Origin: Dermacentor variabilis
Lineage: Eukaryota > Arthropoda > Arachnida > Ixodida > Ixodidae
Length of the DNA: 64,000 nt
Direction of reading: 5' to 3'
NCBI RefSeq assembly: GCF_050947875.1
Contig: NC_134570.1
Span: forward strand, 204,393,250-204,457,249
In this document: piece after piece, positions 54,261 through 64,000 of the stretch
How the letters are laid out: each line of letters starts with the position of its first letter
Position numbering within the stretch: the stretch's first letter is position 1
Position numbers and translations under genes: made by a program
Notes under the pieces: generated by a model
Database searches by the model: none
Told to the model about the DNA's origin: nothing
The model's input: only the letters and a program-made list of their open reading frames with translations

Positions 54261-55467
54261 GTTCGTGACACAATGCGTTGGGTCTCTCTGTACGAACAGG
54301 TGCTGTGTCAGCTGCACCAAGCAGCCTCTGGCTTCCTCCTTGCATGATGGAGACCGGCCGCACGTAGAAGATGGCAAACTAGGGAAGCTGTGCGCTGCAA
54401 TGTGGCGGCGTGCTTACAATGCTGTGAAAAGCAGCCGATTTTGTGGACTGCTCTCCACTTCATAATGCTGTGCCAAAGCAGTGCAAGCGTAACAATGGAT
54501 TTGCTTTGGGGCGCTATTGTCTTTGCTGGATATGGTAGAGCGTAATATCACAAGTCATATGGTTTTAGTGTATTACGGCCATTAGCACTCACTGCCAACG
54601 AAGCAGAACGTGTTGCGCACTAAAATGCATCTCCACTATGTAAAATTTCTGGCTGCAAAGTTGTGGTTGGCCACAAATGAACCCTGCAACACCTGGTTGG
54701 TTGCCTCTGTATGTATAGTTACGAAAAGCAAACCAAAAAGATGTAACAGTGAGGACACCTAAACACATGTATGCCTTCCCATGCGAGATCTGTTTTACGT
54801 AATAATAATGCAATAATTGAACCTTACTTGAAAGTGCCAGCAGGTGTTCATCCTGTCGTAAATAACAGCTTTTATGGGTACTTCTTGCGAGTAAACATAT
54901 GCATAAGAGGCACCAGCATGTCAAGCTCAAATGACTAAAACCAAATGCTGAGTGCGAAGGTACTCTTAAGCTCATTGGCCTACAAACAGTTCAAAGGAAG
55001 CCGTGATATCAGTGAGGATAAGGAATACAAAAATGGGGGCAGAGTCTTTTGTGGCTGTAGCTTCTCCAAGTTGATACTTGGGGGGTGAGGTTTTGTAAGT
55101 TGAATGCCCCATAATATGGTGTGTGATATTCCGGTTTCAATGCATGGCAATGAAATGTGAAGAATTGAGCATGTATGGAAAATGAGTACCCAGAAAATAA
55201 GTTTTTGCATTTGTTTTGTGTCCTTTTATGCAGCATGAGCTCCTCACAAGGCTGCTTCTCTGACAATCACAGAAAATGGTACAGTCAAGCCAGGGAAAGA
55301 ATAGGGAATTGTTTAATTGAAATGTAGAAATGCCATATGTACTAGCTTAATGAACGCACTTTTTTCCTCCTGAAGACCGAAACAAAGTTGGAGGGGATGT
55401 TATTATGCAGGGTAAATTTTATGGAAATTTTTCGAAACAGTAAAAATTGAAAAGTAAAATGATAATG
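54261..55467. other. Intronic sequence after GCN1 exon 6
   Basis: No exon is seen. At about 55331 ccatatgtactagcttaatg, followed by aacgcac, is another terminus of the TA-flanked CCGTATTTACTC family. The sequence is AT-rich up to the E4 target site. Confidence 0.45.
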
Positions 55468-55471
55468 ATAT

Positions 55472-55607
55472 TGTTACGGAAGGATGAAAGAAGAGAGAGA
55501 GGAAGAAGAAAGATCGCCAGATGCTGGCTGCTGCATGTTGTTACAAGTCAGCCATTTTAACCCCATTGACTCTGTTTGTATATACATTGTAAATACAGTC
55601 TATAACA
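55472..55607 (+). repeat. E4 5' LTR
   Basis: 136 bp, TGTTACGGAAGGATG to ...AGTCTATAACA, with tgtatatacattgtaaatac near its end. It lacks about 14 bases that the 3' copy has close to the end (actcccaacatccct). Confidence 0.92.
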
Positions 55608-56181
55608 TATTGGTGGGAGGTGCGGGGTACCACGGCTGGAAACGGAGCTCCGCAGTGGACGTCACATCACTGTCCTCGCCGTGAATGACAGTGAGCACTC
55701 GGGATCAAAGTCGTCGCCTCCTCCAAAGGTCACTATTACTCGCTATGTCGCTGTCCCCTTCAGTTGTGGTTGTGCAACCCAAGGATCCCGGAACTTTCTG
55801 CGGGACTGATGGCGCCGATGTTGAAGAGTGGGTGGCCATGTAAGAACGTGTGAGTGGAATCAACAGATGGGACCCTACGCTTATGCTAGCTAACCTGTTG
55901 TTTTACCTTAGAGGCACGGAAAAGGTGTGGTTCGAAAACCATGAAGAGGAGCTGACCAGCTGGGACCAATGCAAAGACAAGTAAACAGGGTTGTTTGGCA
56001 AACCAGCCAGCCATAAAATTGCCGCAAAGCAGGAACTGGCCTCTCGTGCCCAATCCCCCACAGAGTCCTATGTTTCGTATATCCAGGAAGTGCTGGCGTT
56101 TTGTCGTAAAGCCGACCACGACATGGCAGAAGCTGAGAAGGTAGGGCATGTGCTCAAGGGAATTGCTGACGGCGCCTTTAA

Positions 56182-57128
56182 CCCTTTAAGGGTCGAATTA
56201 TTTTGAAAAGAACTTTCCCAGGTGGTCAAATTACTTTATTGCGGATCTTGAATGTACAAAATATATAAAGTCGGGAATAAATAGTAAAAAAAAATATTAG
56301 GAACAGTATTTTGGTGTCGGCATCACTCAGAACTGCAAAATGTTCAATAGTATTTCAGAGTGTGGTACCCCTTGAAACACGGGTCTACGCACAGCGCCTT
56401 ATCGCAGTCTGCACACCTAAAACACGTCTGTTCTCCTCTTGGAGCAACGAGTTGTGTTGGCACACACTTGACATCTTCTCTGCGTGCGGCTGCCTTGGGC
56501 AGAGCTCTGAGGCACCCTCTCACGTAAGCGCGTTGCCGCAGAGAGCCAGAATACCTCGTGAATGGTGGTGATAAACAAGCTAAGAGCAGTGCCAATCAAG
56601 ATCGAAATCAACTTCTGCCACCCCTGCAAGAGAGTGCTGGCAAAGAGAAAAATCACGTTTTGTGCGCCTCCGTTGCGATCACGCCGCGGAACTGAAACCG
56701 CGAAAGCATGTTGCCGCAGAGAGAAAGAATACCTCACGAGCGGCGAGATAAACAAGTTAAGAGCAGTGCCAATCAAGATAGTAATCAACTTCCGCAACCC
56801 CTGCAAGAGAGTGCCGACAAAGAGAAAGATCATGTCTCATGCTCCTCCGTTGCGATCACGCGGCGAAACCGAAACCGCAAAAGGGGTGTTGCCGCAGTCT
56901 GCGTGGCGCGCTGAAGCTAGAAATCAGTTTTGTTTATCTCTGCAAGAAGGTAGCAGAGATTTCAAACGCTTCCTGTAAGTCCTAAGAGGTGGCAGCACCT
57001 CCCAGTGAACACGTATCGCCATTATGGCACAAAATTTCAAACGGAGGGTCGAAACCGTACACGTACAGCAAAGACCTTGCAGGACAGAAAACTGCCGCCG
57101 TACATGTACGGCAAAAACCTTCAAAGGG
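56182..57128. mobile_element. 947-bp TTAA-flanked element in E4 gag (piggyBac-like ends)
   Basis: It is flanked by TTAA at 56178-56181 and 57129-57132. The left end ccctttaaggg and the reverse complement of the right end, ccctttgaagg, form an inverted repeat starting CCC, the classical piggyBac pattern. It interrupts the gag codons for Gly-Ala-Phe-Asn. It contains two tandem 178-base units (starting with gttgccgcag at 56532 and 56710) and the start of a third at 56888. Non-coding. Confidence 0.88.
56532..56897. repeat. 178-bp tandem repeat inside the TTAA element
   Basis: Two full units and the beginning of a third, each starting gttgccgcag. They share ataaacaag, gagcagtgccaatcaagat and ctccgttgcgatcacg. 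The units are about 85-90 percent alike. Confidence 0.88.
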
Positions 57129-57929
57129 TTAATCTGCTATGTGCCAAAGCTACTCTACAATTGATGCTATCATCAAAGAGTGCCAACAATTCAAGCAGGC
57201 GAAAAGCTGACGTGTCCTGCACCCATTCACCAGACTTTCCAATACTGCCGCAGTGTCGACGTGTGAAGATCAGCCTGCACAGCAGCATGCGTCGCCATCA
57301 GAGGACGTGGTATGAATCGTTCGACGTGAACTGGATGCGATGGCGCCTGCAGCTTTCTGTTCGTGTAGGCCTGATGCTACCCCTTTTTCATTTCCCCTCA
57401 TGCAAGCCATCGTTCAACAGGAACTTCAAAACTTTGGCCTACATTCTGTCTGTGCTATCACCAACCCCAGAGCCAACGAACACCCTTCTACTATTTTCGC
57501 TCCACCCCGACGCTTCTCTCCGCATTATCGTAACCCGACTGTGGAGAACCGTGGACGACTAGCGGATATGTTTCACTTGTCGCCGCATTGGTCATGTCGC
57601 CAGATACTGTCGCAACTCGTGGCCCTCAACACCTCGCACACTGACCAACCGGAGCCGTTTTAATGGAAATGCTCGCAATGTTTCGCCCACCGCCGAGTCT
57701 AACAGGGCCGGTAGCTCTGCTAGGAACATGTGGTACAGTCGGCTCACCATCGCCATGTGGACACCAGTCTCGCTCCACCGCAAACACGTCGCCCATCTTC
57801 CCATTCGCAGTAGCCACGTCACCTTTCGTCCCCTGTGGCTTTTGGCCGCACCCTTTTGGAAAAACAAATGCAGCCCTCAGAGGTGGTGCTGCATTGCCGA
57901 CTACTGCAGCAAATCCTCTGTCTGTGCCC

Positions 57930-58045
57930 ACAAAGAGAAGTGTAATCGATGTTATAATAGACAGCTTACCTGTCCAAGCACTCGTCGACACTGGAGCCCA
58001 CGCATCTGTGATGAGTGCTAGCTTACGTAGACGTTTAAGAGGGGA
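57930..58045 (+). pseudogene. E4 aspartic protease, N-terminal half
   Basis: The active site reads VQALVDTGAHASVMS, with Asp-Thr-Gly intact, followed by LRRRL. The gene is then interrupted by about 2.4 kb of transposon-derived DNA and resumes at about 60465. Confidence 0.88.
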
Positions 58046-58737
58046 CCTGGGCCTTGAGCAATATTATCATTGCTATTGCTGCGAGAAGAATGAAATTTGT
58101 AGGTAATATATAATTTAATGTGCTTGATGCAAATATGTAATTAGTTTTTCTCTATATAACGAGAAAAATATTTCATACAATTTTTCCTGTTCCCATGTTT
58201 CGGGATGACTGGCAGAAATTTTTTGCAGTAAGAGATGTAAAGGTAACGTGAACGTATTCCTGAATGTTCAAGGAGTGCAGTAAGCATTGTCTCATGTTTC
58301 TACCTCTGTTCTATCCAAAGTTACAAAAGTTAGAAGTTCTAACTTCACATGCGATATATATATATTTTTTCACCTTCCTCAAAATTTCAATATGTTTCAA
58401 GGTGCAGAAATGTGGTATTATAGACTTACTGCACTCCTTGGGAGCCTAGCTATCAGATAAAGCAACAATTATTCAAATTGGATGATTAGGCAAGTAAGTA
58501 TGCATCCCGGAAAATTGCTAATTACCAAAAAAAACGCGTTGAGGAAAGTGGAAAAAACTAGCCACCATGTGAAAAAAGCATTTTATTATCCTGGATGCAT
58601 GAAATTGTCAGCCAATGGCTCTGAAGGCTCTGGGGGAATAATCTGGATGGGGATTTCCTCACTGCCTCCGCTTTGCAGCTGCTTGAAAAGCTGCCAAGGA
58701 CATTCGCTTTCTCTCCACACTAACAATGCGACAACAG
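58046..58737. other. Inserted segment of unknown type between E4 protease and transposon copy 2
   Basis: It begins ttaagaggggacctgggcct, which has the TTAA/GGGGAC look of the transposon-1 family end, but the following 690 bases do not match copy 1. It includes an AT-rich block and a run of atatat near 58356. It may be part of a longer version of the element or a separate nested insertion. I see no coding sequence. Confidence 0.4.
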
Positions 58738-60458
58738 TCCTTTTCGGGGGTGACACTGCTATTGATATAATATTCATTTTTTCATCAATATTAATGAAAC
58801 TTAGGAACCTTATTAAGATTCTTGTGACGATTTCAAATATGTAATTATTTTTCCAATAGGGCCATTTACTTCTCAAGATAAATGAGATTCATTGTTCATC
58901 ATTTGCAGAAACAAGAGAATAATACCCGGGCTACAAAAATTCATATTGCCACATGGCCTAGTACTAGAAAACATAGGGAACACAATGGTAGGAATACCTT
59001 TTTGCTATAACTAATATTAGCAACTCTATAGCAATTCAATATCCACTGTTCCAAATGTGAGTTCCCTACTGTCTGATCTAAAGCAGAACTGAAAAATTTT
59101 AAAGCATAAATCCAATATCTGTGCCTACCATTGTGTACTTTGCACACTCAGCTACAAATAAGTCACAACAAAGACTGTGGCTCTACCTGCCTTGAAGGCA
59201 CAGATATCGCTGCTGCAAATCAGCACAAATCAGCAAGTCAGAAATCGGTGTTTTGAGAAAACGAGAAAAAAAGAAATACATTTACTTTTAACCAAAATTG
59301 CAGAAATAATTTTGCACTATTTTGCAGTGAAAGTGGCTAAAAGCCACCAGGAATGTAGTCGCTCTGACCAAGGCCACCCAAATGTGCCAAAAACATCGTT
59401 TAGCACCGTTCGCCGATTCCCAGTGGCTTGCATCGCGCACACGGCAAGGTTGCCGTTCACGGGGGTCGAGGTTGCCATTCACGCGGATATCGCCGCAGCA
59501 CACGCACATGATAATGATCTTTATGGCAAGGCCATATTCCTGTTCCCTTTTACCTACTGCGACGTTACCGTCGCGCACCTTGCGCTTGAGAAACGACATT
59601 AGTGCATTCACGGAGTCCTATTGGCGATAGCGTCGACTGGTGCGGCTGCAGTGCCGTCGGCGCGAGTGAGCAAATGCACCTTCCGCTTTGTCGCTGGCGT
59701 TGACGCAAGAACTTGAAGTCTTTTTGAGCATTCATCTCCCTCTGCAGTGAATCTGCACGCTGCAACATTGCAGTGTCACGTCGAACGCGGCCGCTGTCCG
59801 GAACACACTCACTCATAGGCGAGCTGGCTAGGCCTACTTCGGCATCGTTCGTGGCTGGCAGCAGACGATGCGGACGATTATCGATGTTCTCTGAAGGAAT
59901 GGAACGCATTTGAAAGTTATAAGCTGATCGCTTCTTCTTTTTGCCGTAGTTGTGCCTCCTCGCGAACTTTTCCGGTGGATCGGTCATCATTGCGCATTCG
60001 TCACAAACCTACGAGACTCCCTGTCGCATCGCCTGTGGAATGGAGCAGACGACAGGAACCTCGCGCAGCCAACCACAGCATGCGTTTCTGATCACGCGTG
60101 CTAGTCGACGAATGAGATCACGCGTTCGGACTTTTGTTTTCTTCGCGGATTTTAACGTCACCGGCTAGCCAACGGAGTCACTTTTTGCGGGAAATTGAAG
60201 AAGAAAGGCTCCTCTTTCTTCTTCAATTCAATTCTTCTTCAAGATGGCTGCGATCGTGCGCATAGAAAAAGGGTTGTTCTTGCGCGGAACTCAGCTCACA
60301 GTGATGTTACAAATTGATATTGCGGGCAAAACACTCTTTCGCGAGATGTGAAACTTGGTGAATTAAAGGAACAGTAGTTGTAGGTAGTGAAAATGTTATT
60401 TTAAAAAAATCTATTTTTTTTCGCGATTTTCTCGCCTCAAGACCCTAAAAGAAGGTCC
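58738..60458 (-). mobile_element. Internally deleted relative of the transposase-bearing transposon (copy 2)
   Basis: The left part, gtgacactgctattgatata followed by ttttccaataggg and agataaatgag, matches the 3' end of copy 1 (9600-9824) in reverse orientation. The right part (60.2-60.45 kb), with atcgcgatttt-type sequence, matches copy 1's 5' end. A transposase N-terminus (59990-59565) and only the last few codons of its C-terminus near 59340-59400 remain; the central 1.2 kb with the catalytic region is missing. It is inserted in the E4 protease. The 5' terminus is diverged and its target duplication is unclear. Confidence 0.75.
59288..59990 (-). pseudogene. Deleted transposase gene of copy 2
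   Basis: On the - strand, MTDPPEKFARRHNYGKKKKR and SAYNFQMRSIPSEN (59990-59870) match the N-terminus of the copy-1 protein, and ALMSFLKRKVRDG and YGLAIKIIIMCVCCG match its first core block. After the NDVF-type stretch the sequence jumps, in another frame, to the extreme C-terminal codons (GQSDYIPGGF type) near 59345. The DDE-type centre is gone. It also has frameshifts. Confidence 0.8.
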
Positions 60459-60464
60459 TCACCC

Positions 60465-60745
60465 CAGCAGCTGCCCGAGTGCTTCGTGTGGCCGATGGCG
60501 GCGTGCTGGTTGTACTTGGACTGTGTACTGCGCGTATAAGTATAGCCGGCCGCCCTACTTCTGTTCTCTTTGCTGTGATCAGCAACTGCCCTCACAATGT
60601 TTTCCTTGGATTGGACTTTTTATCTTATCATTCCGCTCTCATCGACTGCGCAACCGGCGTTCTTCAGTTGGAACTGCCTCAAGTCGCTGATGCTCCGAGC
60701 ACTGCACTTGTGTTCGCTTCAAGATGTGCATCTGTCACCTAAAGC
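60465..60745 (+). pseudogene. E4 aspartic protease, C-terminal half
   Basis: It reads ARVLRVADGGVLVVLGLCTA, VLFAVISNCPHNVFLGLDFL and YHSALIDCATGVLQLELP. This is the flap and ILGxDFL-type region of Gypsy proteases, directly continuing the half at 57930-58045 if the insertion is removed in thought. Confidence 0.88.
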
Positions 60746-60879
60746 AGTCACTTACGTCGCTTTAATTGCACAGCCACAGATTCTCGACTGTGAACATGTC
60801 CTTTGCCTCATGGTAGACATGATTTCAACCAGAGCGTTGCTTTTCCGCGTACGCTGGTGACGATTACTAATAACAACCT

Positions 60880-62235
60880 CATCCTTCCGCTTCTGAATTT
60901 CAGCCTGTGCCCTCAAGTGCTTCCAGCCCGCATGTTCTTGGCCATCGTTACTAATACTTCCGAATTTGACATTGAAAGTCTGGATGCCGAGAGCGGTTTC
61001 TTAGCACCAATTGCAGCTCACAGCTCTGGTTCCCTAATGGATGACTTGGTGAAGACGATTGTACCTGTCCTCACCTGTGAACAGGCCACAAACATATGTC
61101 TCCTCCTCGTATCGTACCTTGACATCTTTGATTTCAGCAACAAGCCTTTAGGACAAACATCTGTTGTCCACCACCGTATCAACACTGGACACACTAATCC
61201 TATTCGTCGGCGTCCCTATCGTGTATCGCATGCTGAACATTGAGTCATCCAATCAGAAGTAGACAAAATGCTCCGCAAAGGGGTCATCGGACCATCAGCC
61301 AGCCTTTGGACTTCGCCTGTCGTCCTTGTGAAAAAAAAAAGATATGGTACCTGGCATTTTTTCGTTATCGCCATTTAAACAAGATCACCCGAAAAGATGT
61401 CTACCCACTACCACACATCGATGACGCATTGGACTGCTTGCACGGAGCTAAATACTTCTCGTCCATGGATCTTCGATCCAGATACTGGCAGATTTCAGTT
61501 GATGAAATGGACTGCAAGAAGACGGCCTTCATGATGCCGGATGGCTTATATTAGTTCAAAGTCATGCCCTTTGGCCTATGCAATGCTCCTGCGACATTTG
61601 AACGTATGATGGACTCTCTTCTGCGAGGCTACAAATGGACCACCTGCCTCTGTTACCTTGATAACGTTATTGTGTTTTCTCCCACGTTCGGCAGCCACCT
61701 TACCCCACTCGCTGCCATTCTTGCAGTCTTCCGAAAAGCCTGCCTCCAACTTAACTCCACGAAGTGTCAATTCGGGCGCCGTCAGATTTCCATGTTGGGA
61801 CACCTCGTTGACGCATCCGGTGTCCAACCAGATCCAGAAAAAGTTCGCGCCGTACGCAGTTTCCATGTGCCACGTTCTGCTTCTGACGTGCGCTGCTTCG
61901 TCAGCCTGTGTTCTTACTTTCGCCATTTCGTCAAAAACTTCGCTGACGTTGCTCGGCCTTTGACAGATCTTCTAAAGAAGAACACGCCGTTCTCATGGGG
62001 CCCTGAGCAAGCTCACACGTTTACCGCTCTCATTGGGTTTCTGACCACCCCTCCCATACTTGCCCACTTTGATCCATCTGCACCGACCGAAGTCAACACT
62101 GACGCAAGTGGCCACGGCATCGACGCTGTTCTCGCCCAAGAGCAGAATGGTAGAGAGTATGTGATAGCTTATGCCAGCCGCCTGCTGTCACCTGCTGAAA
62201 TTACTCCATCACCGAGCGGGAGTGCTTGGGTTTAG
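60880..62235 (+). pseudogene. E4 reverse transcriptase and start of RNase H
   Basis: It includes the linker VVHHRINTGHTNPIRRRPYR (61160-61230), a stop near 61242, MLRKGVIGPSASLWTSPVVL near 61270, a frameshift, RHLNKITRKDVYPLPHIDDA, FSSMDLRSRYWQISVDE, a stop at 61552, then VMPFGLCNAPATFERMMD. The catalytic box is YLDN (61654-61665): the second Asp is Asn. RNase H starts with VNTDASGHGIDAVLAQ and breaks near 62200. Five or more lesions are present. Confidence 0.9.
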
Positions 62236-62239
62236 TTTG

Positions 62240-62960
62240 GGCTGTCGCCAAGTTCCGGCCATATTTGTATGGCCGCACGTTTTCGGTCGTTACAGACCAC
62301 CACGCCCTCTGCTGGCTGTCTTCCCTCCGGGTACCCACAAGACGGCTTGCTCCCTGGGCTCCAGGAATTTTCATTTGTTGTCAACTATAAGTCAGGACGT
62401 CCGCACAAGGAAGCTGACTGCCTCTCACGTCACCCCGTGGATCCTCCCGATCCTGTTATGGACGATCCGGTGACCTGCGTGATGGCTTTGACATGACCAA
62501 CATGCGCACTGAACAACAACATGACGCATCCTTACAGTCCATTATCGCCGGAGTGCAATCTGGCAGCATCGACGGCACGTGCTGCATAACGGCATCCTCT
62601 ACCACCACAATATGAACCTTGATGGCCCTGAGTTACTCCTTGTCCTTCCTTGTCATCTGCAATCCTTCGCTCTCAAACAAATGCACCGACGGCGGGACAG
62701 CTTGGTGTCTTGTGTACATACGACCACGTGCGACGCCGGTTCTTCTGACCGGGTCTCTACCACTCTGTGCGTTGTTATGTCACAAATTGCAAATTGTGTC
62801 AGCGCCGGAAGAAACCTACCCTGGCACCTGTCGGCCGACTCCATCCAATTGAAGTTCCATCTGATCCTTGCTTTCCTATAGGCCTTGACCTGCTTGGCCC
62901 TTTTCCGACGACGACTAGGGGGAATAAGTAGATCGCTGTCGCTACTGATTATGCAACACG
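62240..62960 (+). pseudogene. E4 RNase H end and integrase zinc-binding region
   Basis: In shifting frames: [40 protein letters not shown] (62370-62430), then the connecting segment with LLLVLPCHL. A degraded zinc-binding pattern with C-x-x-C near 62780-62800 follows. Frames change at least four times here. Order and content match the Gypsy pol layout. Confidence 0.75.
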
Positions 62961-62973
62961 CTACGCTATAGCA

Positions 62974-63720
62974 ATGGCGTTGCCGACTAATCGCACAACT
63001 GACGTCGCCGATTTTCTCCTTCATGACGTCATTCTCCAGCACGGTGCTCCTCGACAGTTACTTACAGACCGTGGCCGCTCGTCCTTGTCTCGAGTTGTGG
63101 ACGACCTCCTCCGCTCTTGTGCTACTGAGCACAAGCTGTCCACCGCCTACCACCCACAAACAAACAGTCTTACGGAACGTCTCAACCACACACTTGCATA
63201 GATGCTGTCGATGTACGTTTCCAACGATAACCGCAACTGGGACGCCACGCTGGCCTACGTGACATATGCGTGTAACTCGTCCCGACATGACACCGCAGGT
63301 TATTCACCCTTTTATCTTTTGTATGGTTGCCACCCCACTTTGCCCTTCGATGCTATCCTACCTTCTGTACCTTGCGTTGCCACTGAGTACGCTTCTGAAG
63401 TCATCAATCGTGCTCAGGTGGCACGTCAAGTCGCCCGATCTTGCTTATTAGCCTCACAGCATCTGCAGAAAGAGGGTTATGACCAGTGCCATCGCAATGT
63501 TGAGTTTGGCCCAGGGGCTTGTGTGCTGCTTTGGTCACTGTGTCGTCGGGTCAGCCTCTCCCAGAGGCTTCTTTCTCACTACACAGGGCCTTATGAAGTC
63601 CTGCATTAAGTTAACAACGTCAATTACGAGGTTGCATCGTTACAGTTTCATGCATCCTCAAGTCCACCACCTGCTGACGTTGTGCACGTTTCGTGGCTGA
63701 AGCCATACTTCGCTTGCAGT
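62974..63720 (+). pseudogene. E4 integrase core and C-terminal module
   Basis: The core has an ATDYATRYAIAMALP-type first Asp near 62945, then DVADFLLHDVILQHGAPRQL, LTDRGRSS and TAYHPQTNSLTERLNHTLA, giving D, D and E. A stop at 63200 separates it from LSMYVSNDNRNWDATLAYVT, YSPFYLLYG and the AxVARQVAR helix. A GxxVLLWSLxRRVSLSQRLL segment and a GPYEVL motif at 63585-63605 follow, then VVHVSWLKPYF near 63680. Confidence 0.88.
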
Positions 63721-63768
63721 TCTTCGCCTACCATGTGCCGAGAGAGCGCTTCACCACCTGGGGGTCCT

Positions 63769-63918
63769 GTTACAGAAGGATGAAAGAAGAGAGAAAGGAA
63801 GAAGATCGTGAGACGCTGGCTGCTGCATGCTGTTTCTAGTCTGCCATTTTTAACCCCATTGACTCTGCTTGTATATACATTGTAAATACAGTCTTATACT
63901 CCCAACATCCCTGTAACA
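63769..63918 (+). repeat. E4 3' LTR
   Basis: 150 bp, TGTTACAGAAGG to CATCCCTGTAACA, preceded by a short purine tract (ctggggg). About 85 percent identical to the 5' LTR apart from the small length difference near the end. Confidence 0.92.
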
Positions 63919-64000
63919 ATATGAAAAATGCATTAGATAACATATTTTTCCAGTAAAAATACATGTATACTACTGTCAACAATAGATTTTCTGGACGTCT

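Larger units (their letters stand above)
55750..57660 (+). pseudogene. E4 gag
   Basis: Capsid pieces are read across several frames at 55760-56180: VVVVQPKDPGTFCG, ADVEEWVAMYERV, INRWDPTLMLANLLFYLRG, WFENHEEELTSWDQCKDK and SYVSYIQEVLAFCRKAD. The element at 56182-57128 then interrupts. Gag resumes with TIDAIIKECQQFKQAKS near 57155. A zinc knuckle CFTCRRIGHVARYC lies at 57569-57610 with the exact CX2CX4HX4C spacing and is still intact. In-frame stops occur near 55842 and 55983. Confidence 0.85.
55472..63918 (+). mobile_element. Ty3/Gypsy LTR retrotransposon E4, full-length but nested and inactive
   Basis: LTRs lie at 55472-55607 and 63769-63918, with atat duplicated on both sides (55468-55471 and 63919-63922). 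Order on the + strand: gag capsid, zinc knuckle, protease (first part), insertion of a transposon-derived segment, protease (second part), RT, RNase H, integrase and C-terminal module. A 947-bp TTAA element splits gag. Frames are broken many times. The protein lineage differs from E1 and E3: it has the VxDGGxxxVLGLCTARISI protease type. It lies in the GCN1 intron after exon 6, sense orientation. Confidence 0.93.

Noticed and set aside
56417..56833. 138-codon frames on both strands at 56417-56978 with internal repeats
   Set aside because: The repetition reflects the 178-base tandem units of a non-coding TTAA element; no protein family is recognised.
58586..58876. Frame on the - strand containing a Pro-Pro-Glu-rich stretch
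   Set aside because: It spans the junction of the unexplained segment and transposon copy 2 and has no recognisable domain.
1..64000. Prokaryotic features such as CRISPR arrays, operons, rRNA or phage genes
   Set aside because: None is present. The repeats are eukaryotic transposable elements and simple repeats.

Overview
This is a piece of a large, repeat-packed animal nuclear genome. Nothing prokaryotic is visible: there are no operons, the real exons are short and carry splice signals, and the long open frames belong to transposable elements. The only host gene I can support is GCN1, the HEAT-repeat activator of the eIF2-alpha kinase GCN2. It runs on the + strand through the whole window. 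Six consecutive internal exons (4393-4603, 20327-20619, 27645-27725, 33282-33425, 52326-52453, 54071-54260) sum to 1,047 nt, or 349 codons. All splice phases agree, and the product aligns almost without gaps to animal GCN1. The introns measure about 15.7, 7.0, 5.6, 18.9 and 1.6 kb, with more than 4.3 kb before the first visible exon and more than 9.7 kb after the last. Intron size, the mix of elements, and the general look of the Gypsy, Penelope and small inverted-repeat elements suggest a hard tick (Ixodidae). That is an inference and the species cannot be named.

Nearly everything else is mobile DNA inside the introns. (1) LTR retrotransposons of the Ty3/Gypsy group: E1 (+, about 13.99-17.89 kb, 5'-truncated), E3 (-, 44369-51330, both LTRs), E4 (+, 55472-63918, both LTRs), an eroded integrase tail at 1.18-1.86 kb (-) and an integrase remnant at 41.45-42.64 kb (-). 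(2) A non-LTR LINE on the - strand at 35.15-39.65 kb with ORF1, AP-endonuclease and reverse-transcriptase pieces and a 2A-like motif at the start of its ORF1. (3) A Penelope-like element with RT and GIY-YIG endonuclease nested in E3, plus a small Penelope-tail foldback, also in E3. (4) A DNA transposon with a Mutator-like-domain transposase (6840-9824), an internally deleted relative at 58.7-60.45 kb, and a related 2-kb non-coding family ('R': 22303-24417, 42854-51797 interrupted by E3, and a partial copy at 25.5-26.1 kb). All share ends of the form TTAA/GGGGGGACA. (5) Other TTAA-flanked inverted-repeat elements, pogo/Tigger-like elements with TA flanks, foldback elements and a probable tRNA-derived SINE.

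The nesting can be read step by step. R copy 2 was interrupted by E3; E3 was later hit by a Penelope element and by a Penelope-tail foldback. R copy 1 preserves the empty site for E3, and R copy 2 preserves the empty site for a 103-bp element sitting in copy 1. E4 was hit by a 947-bp TTAA element in gag and by the transposase-derived copy in its protease. Every coding element is broken by frameshifts, stops or lost catalytic residues, so none looks autonomous. I found no tRNA, rRNA or CRISPR features and no clearly new gene system. The most worthwhile leads are the link between the transposase and the TTAA-flanked families, the palindromic rearrangements, and the recurrent ATAT target of the Gypsy insertions.
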